A DNA stretch of 64,000 nt. It comes from Paenibacillus vietnamensis (GTDB lineage: Bacteria > Bacillota > Bacilli > Paenibacillales > Paenibacillaceae). The stretch lies in contig NZ_JAHMHW010000003.1 in assembly GCF_020169515.1 (NCBI RefSeq), forward strand, positions 62,001-126,000, read 5' to 3'. Below, in pieces: positions 1 through 8,599 of the stretch. Both the position numbers and the translations under genes were made by a program. The notes under the pieces were generated by a model that saw nothing but the letters and a program-made list of their open reading frames with translations, was not told the DNA's origin and did not search any database. Numbering within the stretch: position 1 is the stretch's first letter; the number at the start of each line of letters is the position of its first letter.

Positions 1-340
1 GCAAATTGCTAAACCGGTCCCCGTTTACTTCAATGGACAGCTTGCACGGTTCATTTAAACGGAAGGTTATTGCCGCTCCCTCTATCTTGAACGGAATTTG
101 TTTCGAAAGAGGCCGGATGACGACTTGCTGTACGACTTCCTTCCGGCTCTCGACCCTTACCTCCACCGTTCCTTCCATATCGAAAAAGGCCATGGAGGCC
201 TGTCTGACATTGTGCATATCCACCTTCGCTTCATACACGAAGAGCGGCTGCCAGCTCTCCCCCGGAATGCGGACGCTAACCTCAAAATCATCCCGGCCTA
301 CCGCCCCTTCGGGCGCCTCCCAAATTTTTAAAAAGCTCAA
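1..340 (-). CDS. Polygalacturonase-like (GH28-type) protein, N-terminal part, cut by window edge
   Basis: A frame with no stop runs from a TTG codon at 340 to the window edge (113 codons). The TTG sits about 9 bases after an AAGGAG ribosome site, and the codons read M-S-F-L-K-I-W-E-A-P-E-G. The visible part is a beta-sandwich-like segment. It includes the phrase VDMHNVRQASMAFFD and ends in LSIEVNGDRFSNL, which resembles the start of Paenibacillus proteins annotated as endo-polygalacturonase; the catalytic beta-helix would lie beyond the edge. No signal peptide is visible. It follows the orphan binding protein on the same strand and has its own candidate promoter. The family call rests on recalled similarity; the frame itself is clear. 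Confidence 0.6.
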   Translation of the reverse strand, partial: MSFLKIWEAPEGAVGRDDFEVSVRIPGESWQPLFVYEAKVDMHNVRQASMAFFDMEGTVEVRVESRKEVVQQVVIRPLSKQIPFKIEGAAITFRLNEPCKLSIEVNGDRFSNL

Positions 341-372
341 CGAAGTTCTCCTCCTTGAAAATTGTTCCTTTC

Positions 373-401
373 ATCTTAATAGCATATTTGGGACTGTTCA
401 A
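373..401 (-). promoter_or_regulatory. Candidate sigma-A promoter for the polygalacturonase-like gene
   Basis: On the minus strand TTGAAC (401-396) is followed after exactly 17 bases by TAAGAT (378-373), about 33 bases before the TTG start at 340. Both boxes are close to consensus. Seen in sequence only. Confidence 0.45.
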
Positions 402-550
402 GTTCACGTTTTATCAAAATGCCGATTTGATGATTTTTGAACCTGTTCAAAAAAACACTGGAGCATATCCCGATGCTATTTGAACTGTTGACAGGATAAT
501 CCGTTTCAATGAGAAGTCTCTGCTTCGCCCCGCCGCTAAGTGAATGCAGC

Positions 551-2233
551 TTATTCATTCCAAAGCTTCACGCGATCCTTCACCAGCTTCGTAAACTCTT
601 CGTTCAGCTTCTCGACGCCCGCTTTCTCCAGCTCCTTCATGAAGTCGTCCCATATGGCGTCGAATTGTTCCGGCTCTGCCAGAATCGCTTGGGTAATGCG
701 CCTCTTCATAATATCCTGGCACTTTTGGAAGATGACATTCGCTTCAGATCCGGTCTCCATGTTGATGTTCCATGCCGCTCCCCACGGTCTGATCGGGAAT
801 TCTTCCTCGGACGGCCACAGATCCTTGTAGCTTTTGATATGGTAAGCCGCCAGTGTCTCCCTATCCGCCTGGGTGTATTCCTTCTCGATTTGTTCCGGGA
901 AGACAGTGGTGTAATAGTTGCCCGTTGGGTCCTTCACGCCGTCACCGTAGCTCGGTCCAAATCGGTACATATCTATGCCGGTCGTTTTTCTAAAGTTCCA
1001 GTTGTCATTGACTTTCCTATTCAGAATATTTTCCGGAATGACGCGTTTGCCGTTTTCCACCTTGTAATGCTTGCCTTCGATTCCCCAGTTGAGTAGTACT
1101 TGTCCTTCATCGGACGCCAGAAAATTGAGAAACTTGATGATGCGAACCGGATCTTTGGCGCTCTTCGTGATCGAGATGCCGATCCCCGCCAAATATCCGT
1201 AGCTCTGGAAGTCATGCCTTTTGTAGGTTTCATTCAAGGTAACCGGGAAGTTGGCGTAGGTTTGGTCGAACTTGCCTTCCTTCCTCAATTCCGCTACTTC
1301 TCCGGCGAAATCCCAATCCATATCGATGATTCCCAGAACGCGTCCGCTGGCAATCTTCGCCTTGTACTGATCATACTTCTGGACGAAGCTCTCCGTTTCC
1401 AGCAAGCCGATGTCGTGCATATGGTTCAGCCATCGGAAGTATTCCTTCTCTTCCAGGCGCAGGTAATGGAGCTTCGCCTCATAAGTATCCGGATCGATAT
1501 AAAATTCGCCTTCATCCGGCTCCCCAGTCGTTGCGACAGCCGGGTTGGTTACGCTAATCAAAAATTGCCATTCCCCTCCGTTCAGGGACAAGGGAATGAT
1601 CGGTTGACCGTCGGCCGTGGTCTTGTGTTTGTCATAATAAGCTTTGAGAGCATTCTCGTAATCCTGTACCGTCTTGATCTGTGGATAGTTCAGCTCCTTC
1701 AGCACGGCGTGCTGCAGCCTGAAGCCGCCTCCTGCGCTGAAGTAGGTTTGGTTTACAGGTGCTGTCGGCAGGACGTATATACCATGGTCGTCATTACTCC
1801 AGCGCAAACGTTTCATGTATTCGCCATAGACCTTTTTGATATTCGGCGCATGCTCTTCAATGAGCGGCGTCAAGTCGATCAATGCTCCGGCATCCTTCAG
1901 CTTGCCCGCGCTGACTTTGGCCAAAACCATGTCCGGATACTCGTTTCTTGCCACCATTAACTCGAACATTTCCGTGTCAGTGATGTTTATCGGGAATTGC
2001 GCTTTGATCGAGATGCCGGTTTTTTCCGTTATGAGCTTGCCGACTTCGCTTTGCATGTCGTCCCATAAAGTGTTGAGGTCGCCAGATGCTAAAGTGATTG
2101 TCATGGGTGTGAGTTCTTTGCTCGACGATGCATCAGGACTGCTTGAGCTATCGGAGTCCAAGCTGCAACCGGCGGCAACAAGAAGTGCTCCGAACATGAT
2201 AAGACATGCCGCTTTTTTATTTCTGGCTTTCAT
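551..2233 (-). CDS. Extracellular solute-binding lipoprotein, LplA/CUT1 type (orphan)
   Basis: A 560-residue lipoprotein whose signal peptide ends in the lipobox V-A-A-G-C (Cys23), followed by a Ser/Asp-rich linker. The body matches the large LplA/YtcQ-type binding proteins of about 550 residues. Typical phrases include DLTPLIEEHAPNIKKVYG and the late segment SITKSAKDPVRIIKFLNFL. It would capture an oligosaccharide outside the membrane for a CUT1 importer. It lies 28 bases downstream of the response regulator and probably shares its transcript. No permease genes follow: the next gene is a polygalacturonase-like protein. It may serve a transporter elsewhere or act as a signal-binding partner of the kinase; that role is inference. 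Confidence 0.9.
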   Translation of the reverse strand: MKARNKKAACLIMFGALLVAAGCSLDSDSSSSPDASSSKELTPMTITLASGDLNTLWDDMQSEVGKLITEKTGISIKAQFPINITDTEMFELMVARNEYPDMVLAKVSAGKLKDAGALIDLTPLIEEHAPNIKKVYGEYMKRLRWSNDDHGIYVLPTAPVNQTYFSAGGGFRLQHAVLKELNYPQIKTVQDYENALKAYYDKHKTTADGQPIIPLSLNGGEWQFLISVTNPAVATTGEPDEGEFYIDPDTYEAKLHYLRLEEKEYFRWLNHMHDIGLLETESFVQKYDQYKAKIASGRVLGIIDMDWDFAGEVAELRKEGKFDQTYANFPVTLNETYKRHDFQSYGYLAGIGISITKSAKDPVRIIKFLNFLASDEGQVLLNWGIEGKHYKVENGKRVIPENILNRKVNDNWNFRKTTGIDMYRFGPSYGDGVKDPTGNYYTTVFPEQIEKEYTQADRETLAAYHIKSYKDLWPSEEEFPIRPWGAAWNINMETGSEANVIFQKCQDIMKRRITQAILAEPEQFDAIWDDFMKELEKAGVEKLNEEFTKLVKDRVKLWNE

Positions 2234-2261
2234 GAAATGCCGCCCCCTGCTCTAAAAAAAA

Positions 2262-3839
2262 CTATGATGTTTCCAATGAAACGGCCTCAGCTTTGGGAGG
2301 AGCTCCTTTGATTGAAGATGGGGAAGCTCCTACATATTTCTTGAATTTGCTATGGAAATAACCCACATTGGGATAACCTACGAGCTCCGAAACCTCATAG
2401 ACCTTGTGTCCTTCCTTAAGAAGGCGGCTCGCTTGCTGAATTCGGACCTTGTCCAAGTAGGTATGGAACGAGTCACCCGTATGCTGCTTGAACATTCTGC
2501 CCAAATATCCTTTGTTGTAATTGTACAGCTCAGCCATCGTCTCCAGCTTTAGATTTTCATAATAATGCCGCTGAACAAAATCCATCACTTGCTTGATCAC
2601 CGGCAGACTGCCGTTCACCCCCAGCTTTCCTGCCAGTTCGGCGAGCTGGGAATGAGCGGCGTTCATCGCCCTATCGTAGTGGGTGTGCTGATTAAGCTCA
2701 GAAAGCAGAGGCGCATAGTCCTGGATATTGACGCTCTGATGGAGGACTGACAATTTGCTTAGCGCAACGGACAACACTTTGGTCAAGCCAGACTTGATCG
2801 CGGTTTCGGAAGAATCGTAAGCCGCAAGCGCCCTCCCCGCTTCCTCAAGCGTCTCCGCCACTCCTTCGCGTCTGCCGAGATCCAGCATATAGAACAACTT
2901 GGTTGCGAGCGCCTCCAAATTCGGCGGAGCATGACGGTTCGGCTCCGTCGCAGAATGGCTCAAGACTGGTTCCGTCACTAAGTGGATCTGTCCTTCGGCA
3001 AGCAGAAAACGGTTTTTCAACAATCCCAAAGCACTCTCGTACGATTGACGGATATCCGCAAGTTCATAGACAATTCGTCCAGCGGCGGCAGTGAAGCACA
3101 GTTGAGGCCCACACGACTCTTTCAGAAGCCGGGTCCATTCGCTTTTGGTGTCGGGCCGGTTCAGATCTACCTTCGGCAGGAATCCGATATACGGGCCGGT
3201 CTGAAACCCGTACCCGAGGCTCGCCTGCTCCGCGGCTTCCAGCCATTTCTTCTTGACGCATTCCAGATACGCAGGTCCTGCGTTAGAGTTGTCCTCCGCT
3301 TCAACCAACAGAATCTGCCTGGATTTCCCTGCGAAGCTGGTTAAGGGTACCAGTTCGCTTTCCAGCTCCTGAGCGTCTGCCGGATCAGCCGCGATCAACT
3401 TGAGGATCAGTTCCTCCCGCAGCGCGTCGGCATGGAATTCGGATAATTTTGCGCGACCTGACAACTGATCCAGTTTGGTTCTGATGCGCAGCAGTTCCTC
3501 CCTTAGCTCCTCTACATCGATCGGTTTGAGCACATAGCCGCTCACATCCATCTCGATGGCTTGCTTGGCGTAGGCAAAGTCGGCGTATCCGCTCAGGATA
3601 AGAAATTGGCACTCCCTATCCGTCTTGCGAATTTCGCGGATCGCTTGAAGACCATCCATGCGCGGCATCCGGATATCAATGACGATCAGTTCAGGAGAAA
3701 GCTCCTGATGGAGGTCAACCGCCTTTCTTCCGTTTGAGACGTCTCCCACCACGCAGAAGCCAAGCGCTCCCCAATCGACAATTTTCAGAAGCCCCTGCCG
3801 GATTGCCGGTTCGTCGTCGACCACTAGCACTTTATACAT
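2262..3839 (-). CDS. YesN-type response regulator (REC + AraC HTH)
   Basis: A 525-residue transcription regulator. The N-terminal receiver domain has the acidic pair D8-D9, the phosphorylation site D55 in VIDIRMPRMDG and the conserved K105 in LKPID. A long middle region follows, and the last about 100 residues form an AraC double helix-turn-helix ending in VGYPNVGYFHSKFKKYVG. The ATG has a GAGGG ribosome site 7 bases upstream. It overlaps the end of the kinase gene by 8 bases, so the two are translationally coupled. The likely target is the binding-protein gene just downstream. Confidence 0.95.
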   Translation of the reverse strand: MYKVLVVDDEPAIRQGLLKIVDWGALGFCVVGDVSNGRKAVDLHQELSPELIVIDIRMPRMDGLQAIREIRKTDRECQFLILSGYADFAYAKQAIEMDVSGYVLKPIDVEELREELLRIRTKLDQLSGRAKLSEFHADALREELILKLIAADPADAQELESELVPLTSFAGKSRQILLVEAEDNSNAGPAYLECVKKKWLEAAEQASLGYGFQTGPYIGFLPKVDLNRPDTKSEWTRLLKESCGPQLCFTAAAGRIVYELADIRQSYESALGLLKNRFLLAEGQIHLVTEPVLSHSATEPNRHAPPNLEALATKLFYMLDLGRREGVAETLEEAGRALAAYDSSETAIKSGLTKVLSVALSKLSVLHQSVNIQDYAPLLSELNQHTHYDRAMNAAHSQLAELAGKLGVNGSLPVIKQVMDFVQRHYYENLKLETMAELYNYNKGYLGRMFKQHTGDSFHTYLDKVRIQQASRLLKEGHKVYEVSELVGYPNVGYFHSKFKKYVGASPSSIKGAPPKAEAVSLETS

Positions 3840-5640
3840 GCAAATTCCCTCCCAACGGTATGGAAAATGTTATGCGCGTACCGGATCCCGGCGGGCATTC
3901 CAGCTTTAGCCCGAATCCTTCTCCGTAAGTCAGAATAAGGCGCTGATGCACGTTGCGGAGTCCTATCCGATGCTCCTCGGCATCTTCCATATCCTGAAAT
4001 GAACGCTCAATTTCCCGCAATTTGTTTTCCGGTATGCCGCACCCGTTATCCTCTACCGTAATCACTACCCGATCCGACTCTACACGAGTATCGATGATGA
4101 CATTGCCCCTTTCTTCGACCTCCTCCAGCCCGTGTACCACAGCATTTTCTACTAGAGGTTGAATAATGAGCGGAGGAATCTCCACTCTCTTTGCCAAATG
4201 ATCCAGATGGAGCTTGTAGGTCAAACGTTCGTCGTCGAAACGGAATTTCTGAAGTTCCAAATAGCAGCGCACAATATCAAGCTCTTCCTGGAGCGTGATC
4301 TTGCGGTCACCGATTTCAATGCTGCGCCTCATCAGTTTCCCCAAGAGATGCACGACATTGGAAATTTCTGCATCCCCCTTCAAAAACGCTTTCATTCGGA
4401 TGGACTCCAGCGCATTGAACAGAAAGTGCGGGTTGATTTGACTCGCCATCATCTTCAGTTTGATGTCTCGCTGCCGAAGCTCCAGCAAGTTTTTCTGTAT
4501 ATGGGACTCTCTCACTTCTTCCATCAGGCTCCGGATGCTGGCAAGCATATGGTTGAACTGTTTGGATAACGCGCCTATTTCATCGTTTCCATCCACATCC
4601 GACTTCACGTGAAGATTACCCATGGATACTTTGTTCAACACTTTATTAAGCAGAAGCAGTCTGCGGGACAAAAAGGATGAGGTGAAGTAAATTAGTACGA
4701 ATGCGATGGTCAAACTGGCCGCAATGATAGTGAACCCCAGCCTGCTGACCCGATTTGCGTCGTTCACGATGCTGTCGATCGTAAAGACCGAAACGACTTT
4801 GAGCCCGTTCCGGCTATATGGCGGAACCACCTCCTCCACCACAATCTTCGAGGGCTTCCCCTCATAATTAAACTCATAAGCGCCAGCCGGTTTATCGCTT
4901 AGATCCTTGGCGAAATTCATGCTGTCGATATTCCGGCCGACCCATTGCGGCTGTTTAGCAGCGACAATTAAGCCCTTCGCATCAAAAATCATCGTATCGA
5001 ACGGTTCCTCGCTTAAAATCCCATTAAGTTCATCCTGGTCCATATTGATGACCAGTACTCCGTAGGAACGATGCAGCGGAAAATCAATCCTGCGAATGAG
5101 GCTGAGATAAGGGCGATTTTCCTTCGTCTCGTCCGTGATGTAAAGCCAACTGATGGACGAACTGGATTTATCCAACGCTTCCTGATACCAGTCCGAGTTC
5201 TTGACAGACTCATCCGCGTTTAGAAAGTCCCAGTTGCTCATCTTCATCGGCAGATCTGTATAGAAGCGGATGTTATAAATTTCCTTATATAACTGCACGT
5301 AATCCCGGAAATAGCGAAAATCCCAATAGGCTGTAACCATGTCGAATTTCGTCTCATATCGGGAATTTACCAAATTGGATAACCTGTCGTCGACTTGCAT
5401 TTTATTCGATATTTCAATCGGCATCCGAACAATGTCCGTTACATGCTTCTTGATCTTATCCACGTTGTTCATAGTTTGCTGTGTAGCCTGGTCTAGTACG
5501 TTCTGGCGGTAGGAAGCCGTCAAGATAATGCCTACGAGAAGAACCGGGATGAACACCACGATCACGATGGAAATGATCATTTTGTTCTTGAGACGGATAT
5601 TGTTCGTTTTCCTAACCGCGGCGAGGAGCTTGCTTCCCAT
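3832..5640 (-). CDS. YesM-type sensor histidine kinase
   Basis: A 602-residue membrane kinase. Transmembrane segments lie at about 21-42 and 301-324 and enclose an extracellular sensor of about 260 residues (dCache-like by family). A HAMP region follows at about 325-375. The His_kinase (PF06580) block has H405 in QINPHFLFNAL, and the ATPase domain shows the N box QPLVENAVVHGL and the G box EDNGCGIPE. It would sense an external sugar or envelope signal and phosphorylate the overlapping regulator. It is first in its operon, with a candidate promoter and a near-cre site upstream. Confidence 0.95.
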   Translation of the reverse strand: MGSKLLAAVRKTNNIRLKNKMIISIVIVVFIPVLLVGIILTASYRQNVLDQATQQTMNNVDKIKKHVTDIVRMPIEISNKMQVDDRLSNLVNSRYETKFDMVTAYWDFRYFRDYVQLYKEIYNIRFYTDLPMKMSNWDFLNADESVKNSDWYQEALDKSSSSISWLYITDETKENRPYLSLIRRIDFPLHRSYGVLVINMDQDELNGILSEEPFDTMIFDAKGLIVAAKQPQWVGRNIDSMNFAKDLSDKPAGAYEFNYEGKPSKIVVEEVVPPYSRNGLKVVSVFTIDSIVNDANRVSRLGFTIIAASLTIAFVLIYFTSSFLSRRLLLLNKVLNKVSMGNLHVKSDVDGNDEIGALSKQFNHMLASIRSLMEEVRESHIQKNLLELRQRDIKLKMMASQINPHFLFNALESIRMKAFLKGDAEISNVVHLLGKLMRRSIEIGDRKITLQEELDIVRCYLELQKFRFDDERLTYKLHLDHLAKRVEIPPLIIQPLVENAVVHGLEEVEERGNVIIDTRVESDRVVITVEDNGCGIPENKLREIERSFQDMEDAEEHRIGLRNVHQRLILTYGEGFGLKLECPPGSGTRITFSIPLGGNLHV

Positions 5641-5673
5641 TTCATACTCCTTTCGGATGCTTAAGTAAATCCT

Positions 5674-5687
5674 TGGCAGCGCTTACA
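5674..5687. promoter_or_regulatory. Near-match cre (CcpA) site
   Basis: TGGCAGCGCTTACA fits the cre consensus TGWNANCGNTNWCA except at position 3. It lies 34 bases upstream of the kinase start and downstream of a candidate promoter, where bound CcpA could block transcription. One mismatch, so tentative. Confidence 0.35.
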
Positions 5688-5730
5688 ACACGAATCTTAC
5701 GAATGAGACTAAACTATAATCCTTGTCAAA

Positions 5731-5759
5731 ATTATACCTTAAAAATACTCTTTTAAAAA
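5731..5759 (-). promoter_or_regulatory. Candidate promoter of the kinase/regulator operon
   Basis: On the minus strand a perfect -10 TATAAT (5736-5731) is preceded at 17 bases by TTTTTA (5759-5754), in very AT-rich DNA. A TTGACA also occurs just downstream but lacks a good -10. Confidence 0.4.
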
Positions 5760-5810
5760 TAACATTTCAATCGCCAATGTTTAGTGGTCCACGATCATAA
5801 CGTCCATTAA

Positions 5811-6008
5811 AAAAATTGTACAAGGAATATTCCTGGTAGATGATGTTCGCGAAAAACTAATGAGTTTGCCAGCTTAAAAGAGGCTATGGTATCGAAGGCC
5901 TAGGCTACGACGTTGTAATTAAGTTCCGGGTCGATAATTACGAAAAAGCGGTTGGCGCGGCTCTTGAAAAAGTAATGGACCAGGAAATAGCTTTCGTAAA
6001 AATCAAAT
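5811..6008 (+). pseudogene. Unidentified decayed coding sequence before a terminator
   Basis: This stretch has short plus-strand reading segments broken by stops and frame changes. One reads FLVDDVREKLMSLPA then a stop. Another reads KAVGAALEKVMDQEIAFVKI and runs straight into a strong terminator. The coding-like text followed by a terminator suggests the tail of a lost gene. The family is not recognised. Confidence 0.25.
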
Positions 6009-6039
6009 ACCGTGAGCATAACTGGCTCACGGTTTTTTT
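6009..6039 (+). terminator. Intrinsic terminator
   Basis: A 9-bp stem ACCGTGAGC / GCTCACGGT with a 7-base loop, followed by a run of seven T. No intact gene precedes it, so it is left over from the decayed sequence upstream. Confidence 0.75.
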
Positions 6040-6050
6040 CATCAGCCGCA

Positions 6051-6238
6051 GTCTGGTTGAACTGGTTTTACCAATGACAAGCAATTCCCGTTTTTTATTC
6101 AATATGGCGGGCATGAAGAGGATTTTGCGCTTCATATTTGTCATTAATGAGGGTAACCCATACCAACGTAAACCCTCATGATTTTATAATTTGCAATACG
6201 GACTTTCCCCCAAGGCCTATAGACAGAATAAGCGATGA
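6051..6238 (+). pseudogene. Relic of an AraC-family regulator, paralogue of the gene at 20881
   Basis: About 190 bases align in three blocks with the intact AraC gene at 20881-21813. 6052-6120 matches about 20964-21030, with an extra T shifting the frame in the cupin region. About 6134-6198 matches about 21140-21205. 6199-6238 matches the final codons, including CCCCCAAGGCCT and the TGA. Two internal stretches are missing, including most of the DNA-binding domain, so it cannot be functional. It lies at the far end of the operon whose other flank is the intact copy, in the same orientation. A duplication or recombination origin is inference. Confidence 0.8.
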
Positions 6239-6263
6239 CTCATACCTTGGTACGAATTGAAGA

Positions 6264-6297
6264 AAAGCCGGCTTACGTGTTTCATGCAGCCGGCTTT
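6264..6297 (-). terminator. Intrinsic terminator of the ten-gene operon
   Basis: A perfect 10-bp stem AAAGCCGGCT / AGCCGGCTTT with a 14-base loop, followed on the minus strand by TTCTTC. It begins 24 bases after the fucosidase stop codon. Confidence 0.8.
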
Positions 6298-6320
6298 GTT
6301 ATTTATTTATATCCCGCGCT

Positions 6321-7604
6321 TCATTCTTGAATTTCCAGCCTGACTACGGTATCGAGCGGCTCCCATTTCTCCTTCGGAACTCGAATTTCTATCCCCTGTT
6401 CGTTCTGCACGAAAGGAATCTCGCTGCCGTCGAGCAACCGGCAACGCGCGATTCGCTGTTCAAACGGCAGCAGCCCGATGTTTTCGAATGCCTGCATGTC
6501 TTGCACATGTAAATAAAGATCATTTCCTCTTTGGGTCATCCCGTAGATATGATCAACCGGCTCGATCGGTCCCGCTGTCGTCCCATAGATGGCTTCGCCG
6601 TTCTTCCGCATAAACGCGCCGATTTGCTTGAGCCGTTCGACCTGGCTTGAGGGGATCTCCCCTTCCGGATTCGGAGTAACATTCAATAGCACATTTCCTC
6701 CGCGGACGAAACAATCTATCATAATCTTGATGATTTCTTCCAGCGGCATCACCTGTTCCTTTGGATCATAGGACCAATGTGTGCCGATGGAAAAACATTT
6801 CTCCCAATCGATCGGAAGGATGTTCCCGGTGATCGCGTGCGTGCCTTCGTCGCATTGAAAATCGCCGGTCCATCCGGACCGCGGATTGATCACGCAAGTC
6901 GGCTGATGACGCCGAACCATCCCGTTCAGCTCCACCGGCTCCCAGAACCAGGCCGCATCGGCATCCGTTCCTGCATGCGCCAGCCATCCCCCATCATACC
7001 ATAGAATGTCGATTTGCCCGTACCGGGTGGTCAGCTCCTCGATCTGAGCGTAGCATTGCTTCTTCATCAGCGCCGCATTATCGGCAAGCTTCACTGGCTC
7101 GAAGTAGCCCGGAAACCGCCAATCCATTGGCGAATAATACAAGCCGACGCGCAGTCCGGCGTTCCGGAAGGCGTCCGTGTATTCTTTCACGAAATCGCGA
7201 TTGGCCGCTGCGTGCATGCTGTCGAAGCGTCCGTAGCTGCCAGGGCTGTCCCACAGCGCGAATCCATCGTGATGCCGGGTGACCATGACTGAATAGCGCA
7301 TGCCCGCTTCACGGGCAAGTTGTGCCATTCGCTCCGGGTTCCAATGCAGCGGGTTGAACCTCTCAGCCAGCTTCGCGTATTCGTCAGCTGGGATCTTCTC
7401 GTTGAACATGGCCCATTCGCCGCGTCCCAGAATCGAATAAAGTCCCCAGTGGAAGAACAGACCGAGCTTCGCAACGCGCCACCATTGCATATCCTCTTCG
7501 CTCAACTTTAGCCCCGGCGCTTTAACGCCGTCCAGGCTTTTGAGCCGGATGCTGCTCTTCAACATGGACGCAAGCTCCGCCCCGCTTCGTTCTTTCATTA
7601 CCAA
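6321..7604 (-). CDS. Alpha-L-fucosidase, GH29
   Basis: A glycoside hydrolase of about 427 residues that removes terminal alpha-L-fucose. The GH29 TIM barrel is clear: KLGLFFHWGLYS near residues 46-57, the His pair H111-H112 in TRHHDGFALWDS, and DILWYDGGW whose Asp204 is the expected nucleophile. No signal peptide is seen, so it probably acts in the cytoplasm on imported oligosaccharides. The TTG at 7604 stands 9 bases after AGGAGG and is preferred; the ATG at 7598 is the alternative. A longer frame from 7694 would overlap the permease and lacks a ribosome site. It is the last gene of the operon. Confidence 0.9.
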   Translation of the reverse strand: MVMKERSGAELASMLKSSIRLKSLDGVKAPGLKLSEEDMQWWRVAKLGLFFHWGLYSILGRGEWAMFNEKIPADEYAKLAERFNPLHWNPERMAQLAREAGMRYSVMVTRHHDGFALWDSPGSYGRFDSMHAAANRDFVKEYTDAFRNAGLRVGLYYSPMDWRFPGYFEPVKLADNAALMKKQCYAQIEELTTRYGQIDILWYDGGWLAHAGTDADAAWFWEPVELNGMVRRHQPTCVINPRSGWTGDFQCDEGTHAITGNILPIDWEKCFSIGTHWSYDPKEQVMPLEEIIKIMIDCFVRGGNVLLNVTPNPEGEIPSSQVERLKQIGAFMRKNGEAIYGTTAGPIEPVDHIYGMTQRGNDLYLHVQDMQAFENIGLLPFEQRIARCRLLDGSEIPFVQNEQGIEIRVPKEKWEPLDTVVRLEIQE

Positions 7605-7641
7605 GTCGGTACTCCTCCTTTTTAACGAATGATCGAAATGT

Positions 7642-8586
7642 TTAGCCGACAATGCCTGTGCGCTCGATCCCTTCAACGAAATACCTTTGCACAAAGAAAT
7701 AAATGATAATTAGCGGCAATATAGCCAACAGAATGCCTGTATCCTGCACCATGCTTAAATAGAAAGGATCTGCCTGGGAGGAACCTCCGCTAACAAGACT
7801 GTTCAGGTTGTATGGCAAGGCAGACAGCTGCACAGACATGACCTTGCCTGATGACAGATACGTTGTCGTAAAGAAGCTGTCGTTCCATTGCCACACGAAC
7901 GAAAAGAGCAGCACGGTGATAATCGCCGGGATCGCGTTTGGGAGCATAATTCGGGAAAACGTCCTTCCGACCCCTGCGCCATCGATATAGGCGGCTTCCT
8001 CGACCTCTTTCGGAATTCCCCGGAAAAATTGTCTGAATATAAAAATATAAAGTCCCGCCTTCAGCGAGTTGGCTGTCAAGGCTGTCAGTATGAACGGCCA
8101 GTAGGTATTCAGCAAATTGGCGGATTTGCCCGTAAGCAATGGAATGAGCCCCATCAGCGTAAAATCCTTCAGATTGAGATAAAGGGGGATGAGAATCGTC
8201 GAAGGCGGAACCAATATGGTCAGAATGACTCCGGCAAACAGCAGATTGCTTCCTTTAAATTTCAGCCTTGCAAATCCGTAGCCAGCCAAAGCGCATGTTA
8301 TCGCGGTAAGAATTGTAGTGGAGATCGACAGCGCAAAGGTATTGACCAAGGTTTCCCAGTAATCCATAATCTTGATCGCTTGCTTGAAATTATCCCAAGT
8401 AAAGTGGATGGGAATCCACACCACGATCGGCGAATATAGATCCTCCTTATCTTTAATCGCTGTCGAAACTTTTTGCAAAATCGGATACAAAATCAAAAAC
8501 GACAGCCCTGCAATCAATACAAGACGGACGAATGACCAAATCCATTTTTTCCAGGACTCTACCGATAACAGTCGGGAATTGTGCAC
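7642..8586 (-). CDS. Carbohydrate ABC transporter permease, MalG/LacG type (second pair)
   Basis: An inner-membrane permease of about 314 residues with about six transmembrane segments. The EAA loop EEAAYIDGAGVGRTFSRIML near residue 200 docks the ATPase. The GTG at 8586 lies 8 bases after AGGGGGG and is a better start than the ATG at 8607, whose ribosome site would fall inside the gene. The C-terminus has the usual VQRYFVEGI. It pairs with the upstream MalF-type permease and precedes the fucosidase. Confidence 0.9.
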   Translation of the reverse strand: MHNSRLLSVESWKKWIWSFVRLVLIAGLSFLILYPILQKVSTAIKDKEDLYSPIVVWIPIHFTWDNFKQAIKIMDYWETLVNTFALSISTTILTAITCALAGYGFARLKFKGSNLLFAGVILTILVPPSTILIPLYLNLKDFTLMGLIPLLTGKSANLLNTYWPFILTALTANSLKAGLYIFIFRQFFRGIPKEVEEAAYIDGAGVGRTFSRIMLPNAIPAIITVLLFSFVWQWNDSFFTTTYLSSGKVMSVQLSALPYNLNSLVSGGSSQADPFYLSMVQDTGILLAILPLIIIYFFVQRYFVEGIERTGIVG

Positions 8587-8599
8587 TCGTACATCCCCC

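Noticed and set aside
1100..1960. 286-codon plus-strand frame opposite the binding-protein gene
   Set aside because: Antisense to an LplA-type gene with clear motifs; the composition of the translation is not protein-like.
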